A stretch of DNA of 48,807 nucleotides from Tissierellia bacterium. Its GTDB lineage: Bacteria; Bacillota; Clostridia; Tissierellales; Peptoniphilaceae. Shown here piece by piece: positions 7,877-15,769 of the stretch (positions within the stretch are counted from its first letter, which is position 1; the number at the start of each line of letters is the position of its first letter). Under the pieces are notes generated by a model that worked only from the letters and a program-made list of their open reading frames with translations, made no database searches and was not told the origin of the DNA. The DNA lies in contig JAUNLJ010000012.1 in assembly GCA_030532305.1 (NCBI GenBank), positions 1 to 48,807 on the forward strand, written 5' to 3'. The translations under genes and the position numbers were made by a program.

Positions 7877-9136
7877 TTTATCTGTTTTATATATTTATTT
7901 TCTCTATGGTCTTATTTTTCTTCTGGCTATGGGGGGTTTTTCTCTGGGACAAAGGTCAAAACTTATCCTGAAAACCCGGTCCTATGAGGCCATGGCCTAT
8001 GGGATTTTTCTTCTTTCCCTTGTCCTTTTGACTGTCTTGACGGAGATTTTAAACAGGAACAAGGTCTCTTATTTAAGGCTTAAAGACCTATCTATTTTTC
8101 CTTTTCTTGGCCTTGTTTTCCTTGTCCTAGTCTTTGATGGGGTCTTGTTTAGAAAATTAAAGGCCTCTTCAAAGGAGGACTTTACAGACCTCTCCATTAA
8201 GGAGTGCCTGGATACCCTCCCGGTGGGGGTGGCCTTTTCTGACTGCCAGGGCCGGCCCTACCTGGTAAATTATAAGATTGATGAGCTAAGCCGGCTGGTT
8301 TTTGGCAGAAATCTTGTCAACAGCTTGGATTTTTTTGATGAGGCCATGGTCCAGAACTTTATGGAGGGGCCCAGCTCCTAAGGAGGAACTCTAAAGATAA
8401 TATTCTTATTTCTGCCCGGGGGGTCTGGCAGTTGGAAAACATCTATCATGGCCAGGTCATGGAGACCCTGGCCAAGGATGTTACAGAAGAGTATGAGCTG
8501 GTTCATGAAACTGAGGAAAAAAACAAAAAAATAGCCTCTTTAAACCAGCAACTTAAGGCTTACAGTCAAACCATAGATAGTTTTATTCGGGAAAAGGAGC
8601 TTTTGGCTGCCAAGAGAAAGATCCATGACGACATGGGCCGGACCCTTATCCTTCTTAGGCTCTATATGGAAAATGAGGACAAGAAGGCTGAGGACCGCAA
8701 AGAACTCCTTAATTTATGGAGGCAAAACCTGGTTCTTTTAAAGGGGGGCATTAAAAATCCCGACAAGGGGTCTTCTTGGGACAAGCTTATAGGGGCTGCA
8801 AGGGGGGCGGGGATTGACCTGGACCTAAAGGGCAGCCTGCCTTCTGAAAAGAAGACCCTTGGCCTACTCACAGAGATCCTCCATGAGGCCATTAATAATG
8901 CCATCCTCCACGGCCAGGCCAAGACTTTATTTTTAGACATTGTCGAGGATAAGATGACCTACACCTTTACCATAAGAAATGACGGCCTTAGGCCTTTGGG
9001 GCCCCTGGTTGAAAAGGGGGGCCTTAAAAATATTAGAAGACGTGTGGAAATGGAAGGGGGGTCTCTTTATATCACAGGGAACCCGGACTTCCTTATGCAA
9101 ATTGTCCTAAGAAAGGAGGTCAGCCATGACATATAG
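7863..9136 (+). pseudogene. Sensor histidine kinase, split by a one-base frameshift
   Basis: The start at 7863 has GGGGTGAT just upstream and overlaps the 7TM gene. Frame one (7863-8381) encodes three membrane segments and the first half of a PAS-like domain, then stops at TAA 8379. The same domain continues in the -1 frame. There the sequence reads AQLLRRNSKDNILISARG and then VWQLEN directly after NFMEG, so one G is missing from the GGGG run at 8366-8369. The continuation, open to 9136, holds a coiled coil, the H-box RKIHDDMGR (phospho-acceptor His codon at 8624-8626), the N-box HEAINNAILHG and the G-box GGLKNIRRR. All catalytic parts are intact. The break could be a sequencing error, a true mutation or slippage. 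The 3' part alone could start at TTG 8432. The gene overlaps the response regulator by 11 nt. Confidence 0.85.
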
Positions 9137-9755
9137 GGTAATGATTGTCGATGACCAGTATGTATCCCGGAAGATGTTTGAACTTTATCTTGAAAGCAGT
9201 GACCTCTATGAATTGGTTTTTTCTATAGATTCGGCCATGTTTGCAGATACCTATGTCTTAAAGGAAGACATCGACCTGGTGATTATGGACATTCTAATGG
9301 AGGATGGGTCCTGTGGCCTGGAGGCGGCCAGACGGATCAAAAAAATAAATCCCCAGGTTAAAATAATTGCCGTTACCAGCATGCCTGAGCTCTCTTGGCT
9401 GGACAAGGCCCGGGCCATTGGGGTGGACAGCTTCTGGTACAAGGAGGCCTCCAAGGAAACCATCCTGTCTGTTATCCAACGGACCCTTACAGGAGAGGAG
9501 GTCTACCCGGATAGGCCGCCTAAGGTAAAGATTGGCCAGGCCTCTTCCTATGATTTTACCCCCAAGGAGATTGCCATTTTAAGGCTTTTGGTGACGGGGG
9601 CCTCTAATGCAGAAATCAGTGAGGCCTTGGAAATTTCTGTTCACACCGTTAAGACCCACATCAAGCACCTCCTGGCCAAGACGGGCTACAAGAGCCGGAC
9701 CAAGCTGGCCATCCAGGCACGAATTACCGGTATGGTCATTGAGGACAAGGACTAA
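9126..9755 (+). CDS. Response regulator, NarL/LuxR family
   Basis: This 209-residue protein has a receiver domain with the acidic pair Asp9-Asp10, phospho-acceptor Asp55 (VIMDILM), the switch Thr84 and the conserved Lys106. A LuxR-type helix-turn-helix follows at about 148-205 (FTPKEIAILRLL, then HTVKTHIKHLL). It would be phosphorylated by the kinase encoded just upstream, whose end it overlaps, and then bind DNA as a dimer. The targets are unknown. If the kinase frameshift is real, the regulator may be uncoupled from its own sensor. A terminator lies directly after the stop codon. Confidence 0.93.
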   Translation: MTYRVMIVDDQYVSRKMFELYLESSDLYELVFSIDSAMFADTYVLKEDIDLVIMDILMEDGSCGLEAARRIKKINPQVKIIAVTSMPELSWLDKARAIGVDSFWYKEASKETILSVIQRTLTGEEVYPDRPPKVKIGQASSYDFTPKEIAILRLLVTGASNAEISEALEISVHTVKTHIKHLLAKTGYKSRTKLAIQARITGMVIEDKD

Positions 9756-9781
9756 AAAAGGACCCCAGGGGTCCTTTTTTT
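9754..9781. terminator. Bidirectional terminator between convergent genes
   Basis: AAAAAAGGACC and GGTCCTTTTTTT form a stem around a short CCAGG loop, with A and T runs on either side. It serves the response regulator (+), and by symmetry the DUF1624-type gene (-) that ends at 9797. Confidence 0.88.
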
Positions 9782-9796
9782 ATGGCAGGGTCTCCC

Positions 9797-10510
9797 CTAG
9801 CCTAAAAGCTTAAAGAGGCCGGTCACTAAAAGATAGAGGACCAGCTGGTGGGTCAGGTAGATGGCCAGGGAATGCTGGCCTATTTTGGCCAAGGGTGTGG
9901 GGGCCCCCTGGTGGCCATAAAAATCCTTCTTTATCAAGTCTTGGCCCACTAAAAGGCCAAAGAGGTAGATAAAAAACCAGGGGACCAGGGGGAAATAGTC
10001 CGTTGAGTAAAAACTGGGGCCAGGAAAGCCCAGAACAAATAGGTTGCTCGCGTAAAGGGCGGGGTCTAGGGCCTGGCCTAAAAAGCTTCCCCGGGGGATG
10101 GTATAGGTGAGGGTAAAGAGGACCAAAAAGCCTCCTGCCAGGAGGGGGTTAAACTTTAAGTGGTCCTGGACCAGGCCCCCTAGGACCATGGCTAGGCCCA
10201 GGCCATTTAAGACCCCAAAGACAATAAGGAGGTCTGGGGCGAAAAAATAGGTCACCAGGCTTATTAAAAGGCCCAGGAGGCTGGTTTTAATCCCCCTCTT
10301 GATATTTCTTTCGGGAGATAAAAAATTAGACGTGATGCCGGAAATAATAAAGAAGGACATGGCAATGGACAGCTGCCAAATCCGGTTAAAGAGGGTGCCG
10401 GCATACCAGTCCAGGGGCCAATAGAGGTTGAGGTCGTAAAAAAAATGAAAGAGGACCATGGAGACCAGGGTAAAGCCCCGGTACTGGTCCAAGAGGTAAT
10501 TTCTTTTCAT
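9797..10510 (-). CDS. Heparan-alpha-glucosaminide N-acetyltransferase-like membrane protein (DUF1624)
   Basis: This 237-residue polytopic protein has about seven hydrophobic segments. Its N-terminal signature (LLDQYRGFTLVSMVLFHF, then FFYDL) is that of the DUF1624/HGSNAT catalytic-domain family, membrane acyltransferases related to the YeiB/OafA group. The conserved histidine in LFHFF is the likely acetyl-accepting residue by analogy with human HGSNAT. The substrate in bacteria is not established; a cell-wall or capsule amino sugar is plausible. It lies 21 nt after the uroporphyrinogen-decarboxylase-family gene with a clear AGGAGT ribosome binding site, so the two are probably cotranscribed. 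Confidence 0.82.
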   Translation of the reverse strand: MKRNYLLDQYRGFTLVSMVLFHFFYDLNLYWPLDWYAGTLFNRIWQLSIAMSFFIISGITSNFLSPERNIKRGIKTSLLGLLISLVTYFFAPDLLIVFGVLNGLGLAMVLGGLVQDHLKFNPLLAGGFLVLFTLTYTIPRGSFLGQALDPALYASNLFVLGFPGPSFYSTDYFPLVPWFFIYLFGLLVGQDLIKKDFYGHQGAPTPLAKIGQHSLAIYLTHQLVLYLLVTGLFKLLG

Positions 10511-10531
10511 GGCTTACTCCTGGTCCCTCAT

Positions 10532-11566
10532 CTAACCATGGACCTTGGCATAGGCCTGGCAGGCGGCCCTTACCATGTTTAGCCGGCCATCGTCAAAGTC
10601 TGTGGGCAGGGTGCAATCGGCCCCTAGCATGATCCCCCTTTGGCCGGTCTCATCTAAGAGCTTAAAGACCGCCTCTTCTATCTCCTCCTGGCTCCCGTAA
10701 GGGATCAGGCCCTTTTGCTTAAATCCGCCAAAGACTGGCCTATCTCCAAAAAGGGCCTTGCCCTCTTTAAGGGAGACGCCCTCTGCATGGACTGCCCAGT
10801 TGTAGGCGCCGGCTGGATAGTCGGCAAAGCTGGACAGGTCGTTGGCCTTGTCCCGGTAGCCACAAATGTGGAGGAGGTTCATGGGGCTAGTTTGGTTGGC
10901 TGCCTCTAGGATGCGTTTGTCCCCTGGGCTAAAGACCTCCCGGTAGAGGGCCTGGGGAAAAAAGTCATTTTGATTGTTGACACTAAAATAAATGCCGTCT
11001 ATGCCCACCTCTTCAAAAAGCCTCTGATTGATTTCAATAACAGCCTCGGACACTCTCATGACCAGGTCCTTCATGGCCTCCTTGTCCTCTGCCATAAAGC
11101 GGAGGATCCGCTTTTCAAAGAAGGGGCTGCCGGCCATAAGGTTGCCAATCCGGGCCAGGTTGGACCGGAGGATGTAGGCGGGGCCAAAGCTGGTATAAAA
11201 GACCGGGGCCTGGGAGTCGCTATAGATCTTCTTCACCTCCTGGGCCAGGTGGATGGATAGGTCTGTCCACCTGGAATCCTTGGTCTGGGGAAGGACCCGG
11301 CTTAGGTCTTGTGGCCTTTTGACCTGGGCCCCTTCTAGGGGCATAATCATGAGGGAATCGTTCATGATCTTTACCATGTCGGGGTCAAAGGCCTCCCGGG
11401 CCCTCCGGTGGCCCTCTATGTTGGCCTGGTAGGCCTTTTGAGAGCTTAGGCCCTGGTTCATATTATAAAGCATCTTGGGCCCTAGAAAATGGTGGTAAAA
11501 GGCCAGGGGCACCCGGTCTACTGGTTCATTGTTTAAATAGTGTATAAATCTTTGTCTCTTATTCAT
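10532..11566 (-). CDS. Uroporphyrinogen decarboxylase family protein (MtaA/CmuA-like methyltransferase type)
   Basis: This 344-residue TIM-barrel protein belongs to the URO-D superfamily. The start NKRQRFIHYLNNEPVDRVPL is typical of the MtaA/CmuA branch rather than of haem-pathway HemE. It keeps a possible zinc site of the corrinoid methyltransferases: HICG at about residue 234 and GADC near residue 317. Such enzymes move methyl groups between a corrinoid protein and coenzyme M or tetrahydrofolate. No corrinoid protein or activator is nearby, so the substrate cannot be named. The gene is divergent from a LysR regulator, its likely controller. AGGAGG precedes the ATG at a rather long spacing. 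Confidence 0.82.
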   Translation of the reverse strand: MNKRQRFIHYLNNEPVDRVPLAFYHHFLGPKMLYNMNQGLSSQKAYQANIEGHRRAREAFDPDMVKIMNDSLMIMPLEGAQVKRPQDLSRVLPQTKDSRWTDLSIHLAQEVKKIYSDSQAPVFYTSFGPAYILRSNLARIGNLMAGSPFFEKRILRFMAEDKEAMKDLVMRVSEAVIEINQRLFEEVGIDGIYFSVNNQNDFFPQALYREVFSPGDKRILEAANQTSPMNLLHICGYRDKANDLSSFADYPAGAYNWAVHAEGVSLKEGKALFGDRPVFGGFKQKGLIPYGSQEEIEEAVFKLLDETGQRGIMLGADCTLPTDFDDGRLNMVRAACQAYAKVHG

Positions 11567-11624
11567 AGCAGGACTTCCTCCTCGTGACCTTCTTTTTTCT
11601 AGCTGGATCTATCTTCTCCTAGAT

Positions 11625-11639
11625 ATAATTATAGATTAT
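11625..11639. promoter_or_regulatory. Candidate LysR-type operator in the divergent intergenic region
   Basis: ATAAT-N5-ATTAT is an inverted repeat with the T-N11-A spacing of LysR boxes. It overlaps a minus-strand TATAAT (11628-11633) that could be the -10 of the URO-D-family gene. This placement would allow the divergent LysR protein to control both genes. Confidence 0.45.
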
Positions 11640-11712
11640 TTAAGCCCCTTATGTTAGTATATTTTTATTAGGGGTATGCCAACAAGATATAGCTTAGGAA
11701 AGGAGGCGGCTT

Positions 11713-12660
11713 ATGAAAATTAAAGCCCTTGAATATTTTCTAACCATAGCCAAGGAAGCTTCTTTTAACGGAGCGGCTAAAAAGTTAGGGCTTTCTCAAC
11801 CCAGCCTATCTAAGTCCATCCAGGCCATGGAAAAGGAGCTAGGTTTTGAGCTTTTTTCCAGGTCCCACCAGGGCATCGAACTAACAGACAAGGGCCAGAC
11901 CATTAAGGAGGGGGCCCAGCAAATCTTAGACATTTACCAGAGCTGGCTGGAGCTTAAGGACGACAGCCTAGACTCTATAGATATTTATACCTATGTGGCC
12001 TTCCCAGACTTTATTATTCCCCACACCCTCCTGGGCTTTCGGAAAAAGTATCCCAAGATCCCCATCCGTTACACGGCCTGTGCCACGCCAGAAGACTATA
12101 TCTCCCGGAGCCTAAAAAACCCCACCATCTCCCTGGTCCTGTCCATTAATGAAGAGGAGCTCCATAGGCTTAGCCAGCTCCAGGGCAGCCAGCCACTCAA
12201 GCTTATGGATGGCAAATACCGGTGCCTGGTCAATCCCCAAAGCCCCTATGCCCACAAGGAGGCCCTGACCCTAGACGACCTTAAAAAAATGTACCTGGTC
12301 CTGCCTAGTATGAAAGATGACCTTTTTGACCGGCCCCTGATCCCCTCCCCCATCCAAGAGTTTGTAGATACCTACTTAGAAGACCGATATATTGAGGTGG
12401 AGTCCTTGGGTAATGTTTTAAATCTGGTCAAGGGCCACAGTGAAAGTTATGCCCTCACCTACTACCCGGCCTCCCTCCGCTTTGAGGATGTCAAAAATGG
12501 CAAGCTCAAGGCCCTGCCTGTGGAACATGTCAACCTGACCTTCTCCCTCTATATGTTCTATTCTGACAAGGCCTACAAGGACCAGCCCGTCTTTAGGGAA
12601 TTGGTCCAGGCCATTAAAAAGAGCTCCCAAGAATTTTTGGACCTGGCCATAGATAGCTAG
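11713..12660 (+). CDS. LysR-family transcriptional regulator
   Basis: This 315-residue regulator has the LysR winged helix-turn-helix at residues 1-60 (LEYFLTIAKEASFNGAAKKL, then LSQPSLSKSIQAMEKELG). A substrate-binding-like effector domain covers about 90-305. AAAGGAGG precedes the ATG. The gene is divergent from the URO-D-family gene with about 145 bp between them, the classic LysR arrangement, so it probably regulates that gene and the acyltransferase behind it. The effector is unknown. A strong terminator follows. Confidence 0.93.
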   Translation: MKIKALEYFLTIAKEASFNGAAKKLGLSQPSLSKSIQAMEKELGFELFSRSHQGIELTDKGQTIKEGAQQILDIYQSWLELKDDSLDSIDIYTYVAFPDFIIPHTLLGFRKKYPKIPIRYTACATPEDYISRSLKNPTISLVLSINEEELHRLSQLQGSQPLKLMDGKYRCLVNPQSPYAHKEALTLDDLKKMYLVLPSMKDDLFDRPLIPSPIQEFVDTYLEDRYIEVESLGNVLNLVKGHSESYALTYYPASLRFEDVKNGKLKALPVEHVNLTFSLYMFYSDKAYKDQPVFRELVQAIKKSSQEFLDLAIDS

Positions 12661-12677
12661 CCCCTGCTGCCGCCTAG

Positions 12678-12716
12678 AAAAAAGGGCCCCGGGAAATTCC
12701 CAGGGGCCCTTTTTTA
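12678..12716 (+). terminator. Terminator after the LysR gene
   Basis: A long GC-rich hairpin (AAGGGCCCC pairing with GGGGCCCTT, inner GGGAA with TTCCC, one bulged A) is followed by six T. It lies 17 nt after the stop codon. Confidence 0.92.
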
Positions 12717-12727
12717 AATTTGCCTAC

Positions 12728-12764
12728 AAAAAAACAAGGACTGCCTCCTGGCGTCCTTGTTTTT
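12728..12764 (-). terminator. Terminator of tRNA-Ala
   Basis: On the minus strand AAAAACAAGGA and TCCTTGTTTTT form an 11-bp stem a few nt downstream of the tRNA CCA end, followed by more T residues. Confidence 0.85.
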
Positions 12765-12767
12765 ATT

Positions 12768-12843
<76 letters not shown>

Positions 12844-12859
12844 ATAACTTACCTTTACT

Positions 12860-12888
12860 AGTATAAAGGGCTTTTTTAATTTTGTCAA
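12860..12888 (-). promoter_or_regulatory. Promoter of tRNA-Ala
   Basis: A perfect TTGACA (12883-12888, minus strand) and TATACT (12860-12865) are spaced by 17 bp, about 17 nt upstream of the tRNA 5' end. Confidence 0.88.
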
Positions 12889-12950
12889 GCCTAAATTATT
12901 ATTTTTATAAAATGCTTTTTACCCTGCCCTTACATGATTGCCCTAGAGGG

Positions 12951-12981
12951 AAAAAAGTCCTGCTGGGCTAGCAGGACTTTT
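12951..12981 (-). terminator. Terminator of the wall-polymer/transketolase operon
   Basis: AAAAGTCCTGCT (12953-12964) pairs perfectly with AGCAGGACTTTT (12970-12981) around a 5-nt loop. On the minus strand it ends in a run of six T, just after the transketolase stop codon. Confidence 0.9.
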
Positions 12982-12997
12982 CGTCTAGGCTTGTAAC

Positions 12998-14986
12998 TTA
13001 GTCTTTTAAAAGGTCTTTGGCTTTTTTTACGACATTTTCTAGGCTGAAACCAAAGTGGTCAAAGACTTCCTTGGCTGGGCCGGAGGCGCCAAATTCGTCC
13101 ATGGATAGGACCTGGCCTTCTAGGCCTAGCCACCGGTGCCAGGCTAGGCTATTTCCTGCCTCCAGGGCCAGGCGTTTCCTACAGGACTTGGGTAGGACGG
13201 TGTTCTTGTACTTGCAGGACTGGGCGTCAAAAAGTTCCATGGAGGGCATGGAGACTAGGCGGACGCCGTAGCCTTCTTCTTCTAGGCTCTTCTTGGCTTC
13301 TAGGGCCAGGGCCACTTCAGAACCAGAGGCCATAAGGATCAGGTCTAGGTCTGTCTTTTCTTTTTCTAGGATATAGCCTCCCCGGATGGCTTCCTTGGAT
13401 GAGCCTGCCAGCTCCGGTAGGGTTTGCCGGCTAAGGATAAGGGCCAGGGGTGAATACTTAGCGTGCATGGACACATACCAGCCGGCCAAGACTTCCATGG
13501 AGTCGGCGGGCCTAAAGGTCACAAAGTTTGGAATGGCCCTAAGCATGGTCAGCTGGTCCACAGGTTGGTGGGTGGGCCCATCTTCCCCCACCCCAATGGA
13601 GTCATGGGTAAAGATATAGGTGACGGGCAGGTGCATGAGGGCAGACAGGCGGAGTTGGGGTTTTAAATAGTCACTAAAGACCAGGAAGGTGGCCCCGTAG
13701 GAATAAAAGCCTCCGTGGAGGTAGATGCCGTTTATAATGGCTCCCATGGCGTGTTCCCTGACCCCAAAGTGAATATTGGCTCCCTCTCTAGTGGTCTTGG
13801 AGAAGCTGTCCTTGTCGTCCATGGTGGACTTGTTGGAGGGGCCTAGGTCGGCTGAGCCCCCAAAGAGATAGGGGATCTCCTTGGAGATTCTTTGGAGGAC
13901 TTGGTGGGATGAGGCCCGGGTGGCCATGTCCTTGTCTACCCGTTTCCAGTAGGCTTCTTGGTCCATAAAGGCCAGGTCTTTTTTATCTAGGCTCATTTGG
14001 GCCTCTAGCCGGGCATAGTCTTGGGGGTATTTTTCCTTGTAGGCGGCTTCTTTTTCCAGCCAGGCCTCATAGGCAGCCTTCTTTTGGGCTAAGATCTCTT
14101 CCATATGGTCTTTGACCTCAGGGGCTACTTCAAAGGGGGCTAGGTCTGGGTAGGCTAGGTTTTTCTTGGTGATTTCTGTTCTCTCCCTACCAAGGGGGGA
14201 CCCGTGGACACTGGCCTCTCCTTCTAGGGGGGAGGCAAAACCGATCTGGGTCTTGATCTCAATAAAGCTGGGCCGGTCTTTTTCTGCCTTGGCCTCTTTG
14301 ATGGCCTCCCTAATGGCCTCTAGGTCATTACCATCTTCCACTAGGAGGGTTTGCCAGCCATAGGCCTCATACCGCTTTCTGGCGTCTTCTGTAAAGGCCA
14401 GGTCGGTCTTGCCTTCGATGGTAATATGGTTAGAGTCGTAAAGGACAATGAGCTTATTAAGACCCAGGGTGCCTGCTAGAGAAGAGGCCTCGCCAGATAC
14501 CCCTTCCATTAGGTCCCCGTCCCCACATAGGACAAAGGTATAGTGGTCAATAAGGTCTAGGTCTTCCTTATTGACCATGGCAGCTAAACGGGCCTCGGCC
14601 ATGGCCATGCCCACAGCTGTAGAAATCCCGGCGCCTAGGGGACCGGTGGTGGTTTCTACTCCGGGCACCTCCCTATATTCAGGGTGGCCTGGGGTCTTGC
14701 TGCCTAGCTGCCTAAACTGGGCTAGGTCTTCCCCACTAATCCCATAGTCAAACAGGTGCAAGAGGGCATAGAGCAGGGCAGACCCATGGCCGGCACTTAG
14801 GACAAAGCGGTCCCTGTTGAGCCAGGCTGGGTTTTGGCTAGTGTGGTTCATTTCATAGGCCCATAGGGCCCAGGCCATGGGGGCGGCTCCCAGGGGGAGG
14901 CCTGGGTGGCCACTATTGGCCTGGTCCACAGCCTCTATGGCATGGACTCGCAAAGTATTAACGGATAGCTGATCGATCTGAGTCAT
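12998..14986 (-). CDS. tkt: Transketolase
   Basis: This 662-residue full-length transketolase transfers two-carbon units in the non-oxidative pentose phosphate pathway, using thiamine diphosphate and Mg2+. Visible signatures are NSGHPGLPLGAAPMA at the N-terminus, the cofactor motif starting GDGDLMEGVSGEA and ending in the YDSN metal ligand, and HDSIGVGEDGPTHQP in the pyrimidine domain. The C-terminal domain is complete. AGGAGG precedes the ATG. It is the last gene of the unit GT4-csaB-tagA-tkt, and the terminator follows directly. Its link to the glycan genes may be positional only, or it may support sugar-phosphate supply. Confidence 0.97.
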   Translation of the reverse strand: MTQIDQLSVNTLRVHAIEAVDQANSGHPGLPLGAAPMAWALWAYEMNHTSQNPAWLNRDRFVLSAGHGSALLYALLHLFDYGISGEDLAQFRQLGSKTPGHPEYREVPGVETTTGPLGAGISTAVGMAMAEARLAAMVNKEDLDLIDHYTFVLCGDGDLMEGVSGEASSLAGTLGLNKLIVLYDSNHITIEGKTDLAFTEDARKRYEAYGWQTLLVEDGNDLEAIREAIKEAKAEKDRPSFIEIKTQIGFASPLEGEASVHGSPLGRERTEITKKNLAYPDLAPFEVAPEVKDHMEEILAQKKAAYEAWLEKEAAYKEKYPQDYARLEAQMSLDKKDLAFMDQEAYWKRVDKDMATRASSHQVLQRISKEIPYLFGGSADLGPSNKSTMDDKDSFSKTTREGANIHFGVREHAMGAIINGIYLHGGFYSYGATFLVFSDYLKPQLRLSALMHLPVTYIFTHDSIGVGEDGPTHQPVDQLTMLRAIPNFVTFRPADSMEVLAGWYVSMHAKYSPLALILSRQTLPELAGSSKEAIRGGYILEKEKTDLDLILMASGSEVALALEAKKSLEEEGYGVRLVSMPSMELFDAQSCKYKNTVLPKSCRKRLALEAGNSLAWHRWLGLEGQVLSMDEFGASGPAKEVFDHFGFSLENVVKKAKDLLKD

Positions 14987-14995
14987 TTCTTCCTC

Positions 14996-15769
14996 CTAGT
15001 TTTCCTCTTCAAAATAACCAATGGCCTCTTTATTTTTTAACATTTCAATGACGAACTTGGGTAGGGCCGCCTGTCTTTTTATCCGGCTGGGATCAGACAA
15101 AAGACGGTAGAACCATTCTAGGTGGAGCTTGATAAAGATATCTGGGGCCCGTCTGGCCCTGCCAGCTAAAATATCGATAACGCCCCCATTACCTATAGCC
15201 ACACGGACGGGGCCCAGCTGGTCCTGGTGGTGGCTAAGCCACTTTTCCTGGCCTGGAAAGCCCAGGCCGGTAAAAAGGATCTTAGCCCCACTGGACTGGA
15301 TGTCTTCTAAGAGCCTTTCTTCTTCCTGGGAAGAGGCTCCCACATGGGCCCCCTTAAAGTAGCCATGGTGGCAGCCTACAATCTTTAGCTGGGGCCGGGC
15401 CCTCTCTAGCCGGGCCTTGGCCTCCTGGGCCACGCCCTCTTTCCCTCCCAATAAGTATACCCCATAGCCCCGTCTTTGTGCAATCTCCAGGAGGGCCATG
15501 GACACATCATAACCGGTGACCCTTTCCTTTAGGGGGCAGCCCTGGATCTTGGACCCCAGGACCAGGCCAATGCCATCGGCCAAAACCAGGTCGGCTGAAT
15601 TAACCAGCTGGGCCAGCTGGGGCTGGTCCTTGGTGGCCATGGCAATCTCTGTGTTGGGGGTGTAGACCCGGAAAAGGTCCTCCCCTACCAGGGCCTCTTC
15701 TAAGCTGTCCAGGACCTCCTGGAAGGATAGGTTATCCACCTGAATATCAAAAATTCTTATTTTCTTCAT
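14996..15769 (-). CDS. tagA: WecG/TagA/CpsF-family glycosyltransferase
   Basis: This 257-residue GT26 enzyme resembles TagA, which adds N-acetylmannosamine to undecaprenyl-diphospho-GlcNAc to start wall teichoic acid or secondary wall polymer synthesis. Conserved parts are TPNTEIAMA near residue 37 and LADGIGLVLGSK, which holds the catalytic Asp of the family. The C-terminal tail is basic and amphipathic, as expected for membrane association. I chose the ATG at 15769, which has GGAGGGG just upstream; the in-frame ATG at 15805 lacks one. It overlaps the end of csaB by 23 nt. The exact sugar is not provable from sequence. Confidence 0.9.
   Translation of the reverse strand: MKKIRIFDIQVDNLSFQEVLDSLEEALVGEDLFRVYTPNTEIAMATKDQPQLAQLVNSADLVLADGIGLVLGSKIQGCPLKERVTGYDVSMALLEIAQRRGYGVYLLGGKEGVAQEAKARLERARPQLKIVGCHHGYFKGAHVGASSQEEERLLEDIQSSGAKILFTGLGFPGQEKWLSHHQDQLGPVRVAIGNGGVIDILAGRARRAPDIFIKLHLEWFYRLLSDPSRIKRQAALPKFVIEMLKNKEAIGYFEEEN

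Noticed and set aside
8361..8381. Programmed -1 ribosomal frameshift in the kinase gene
   Set aside because: The G GGG CCC context does not allow a good A-site re-pairing, and no upstream SD or downstream stem-loop was seen. An indel in the G run is simpler.
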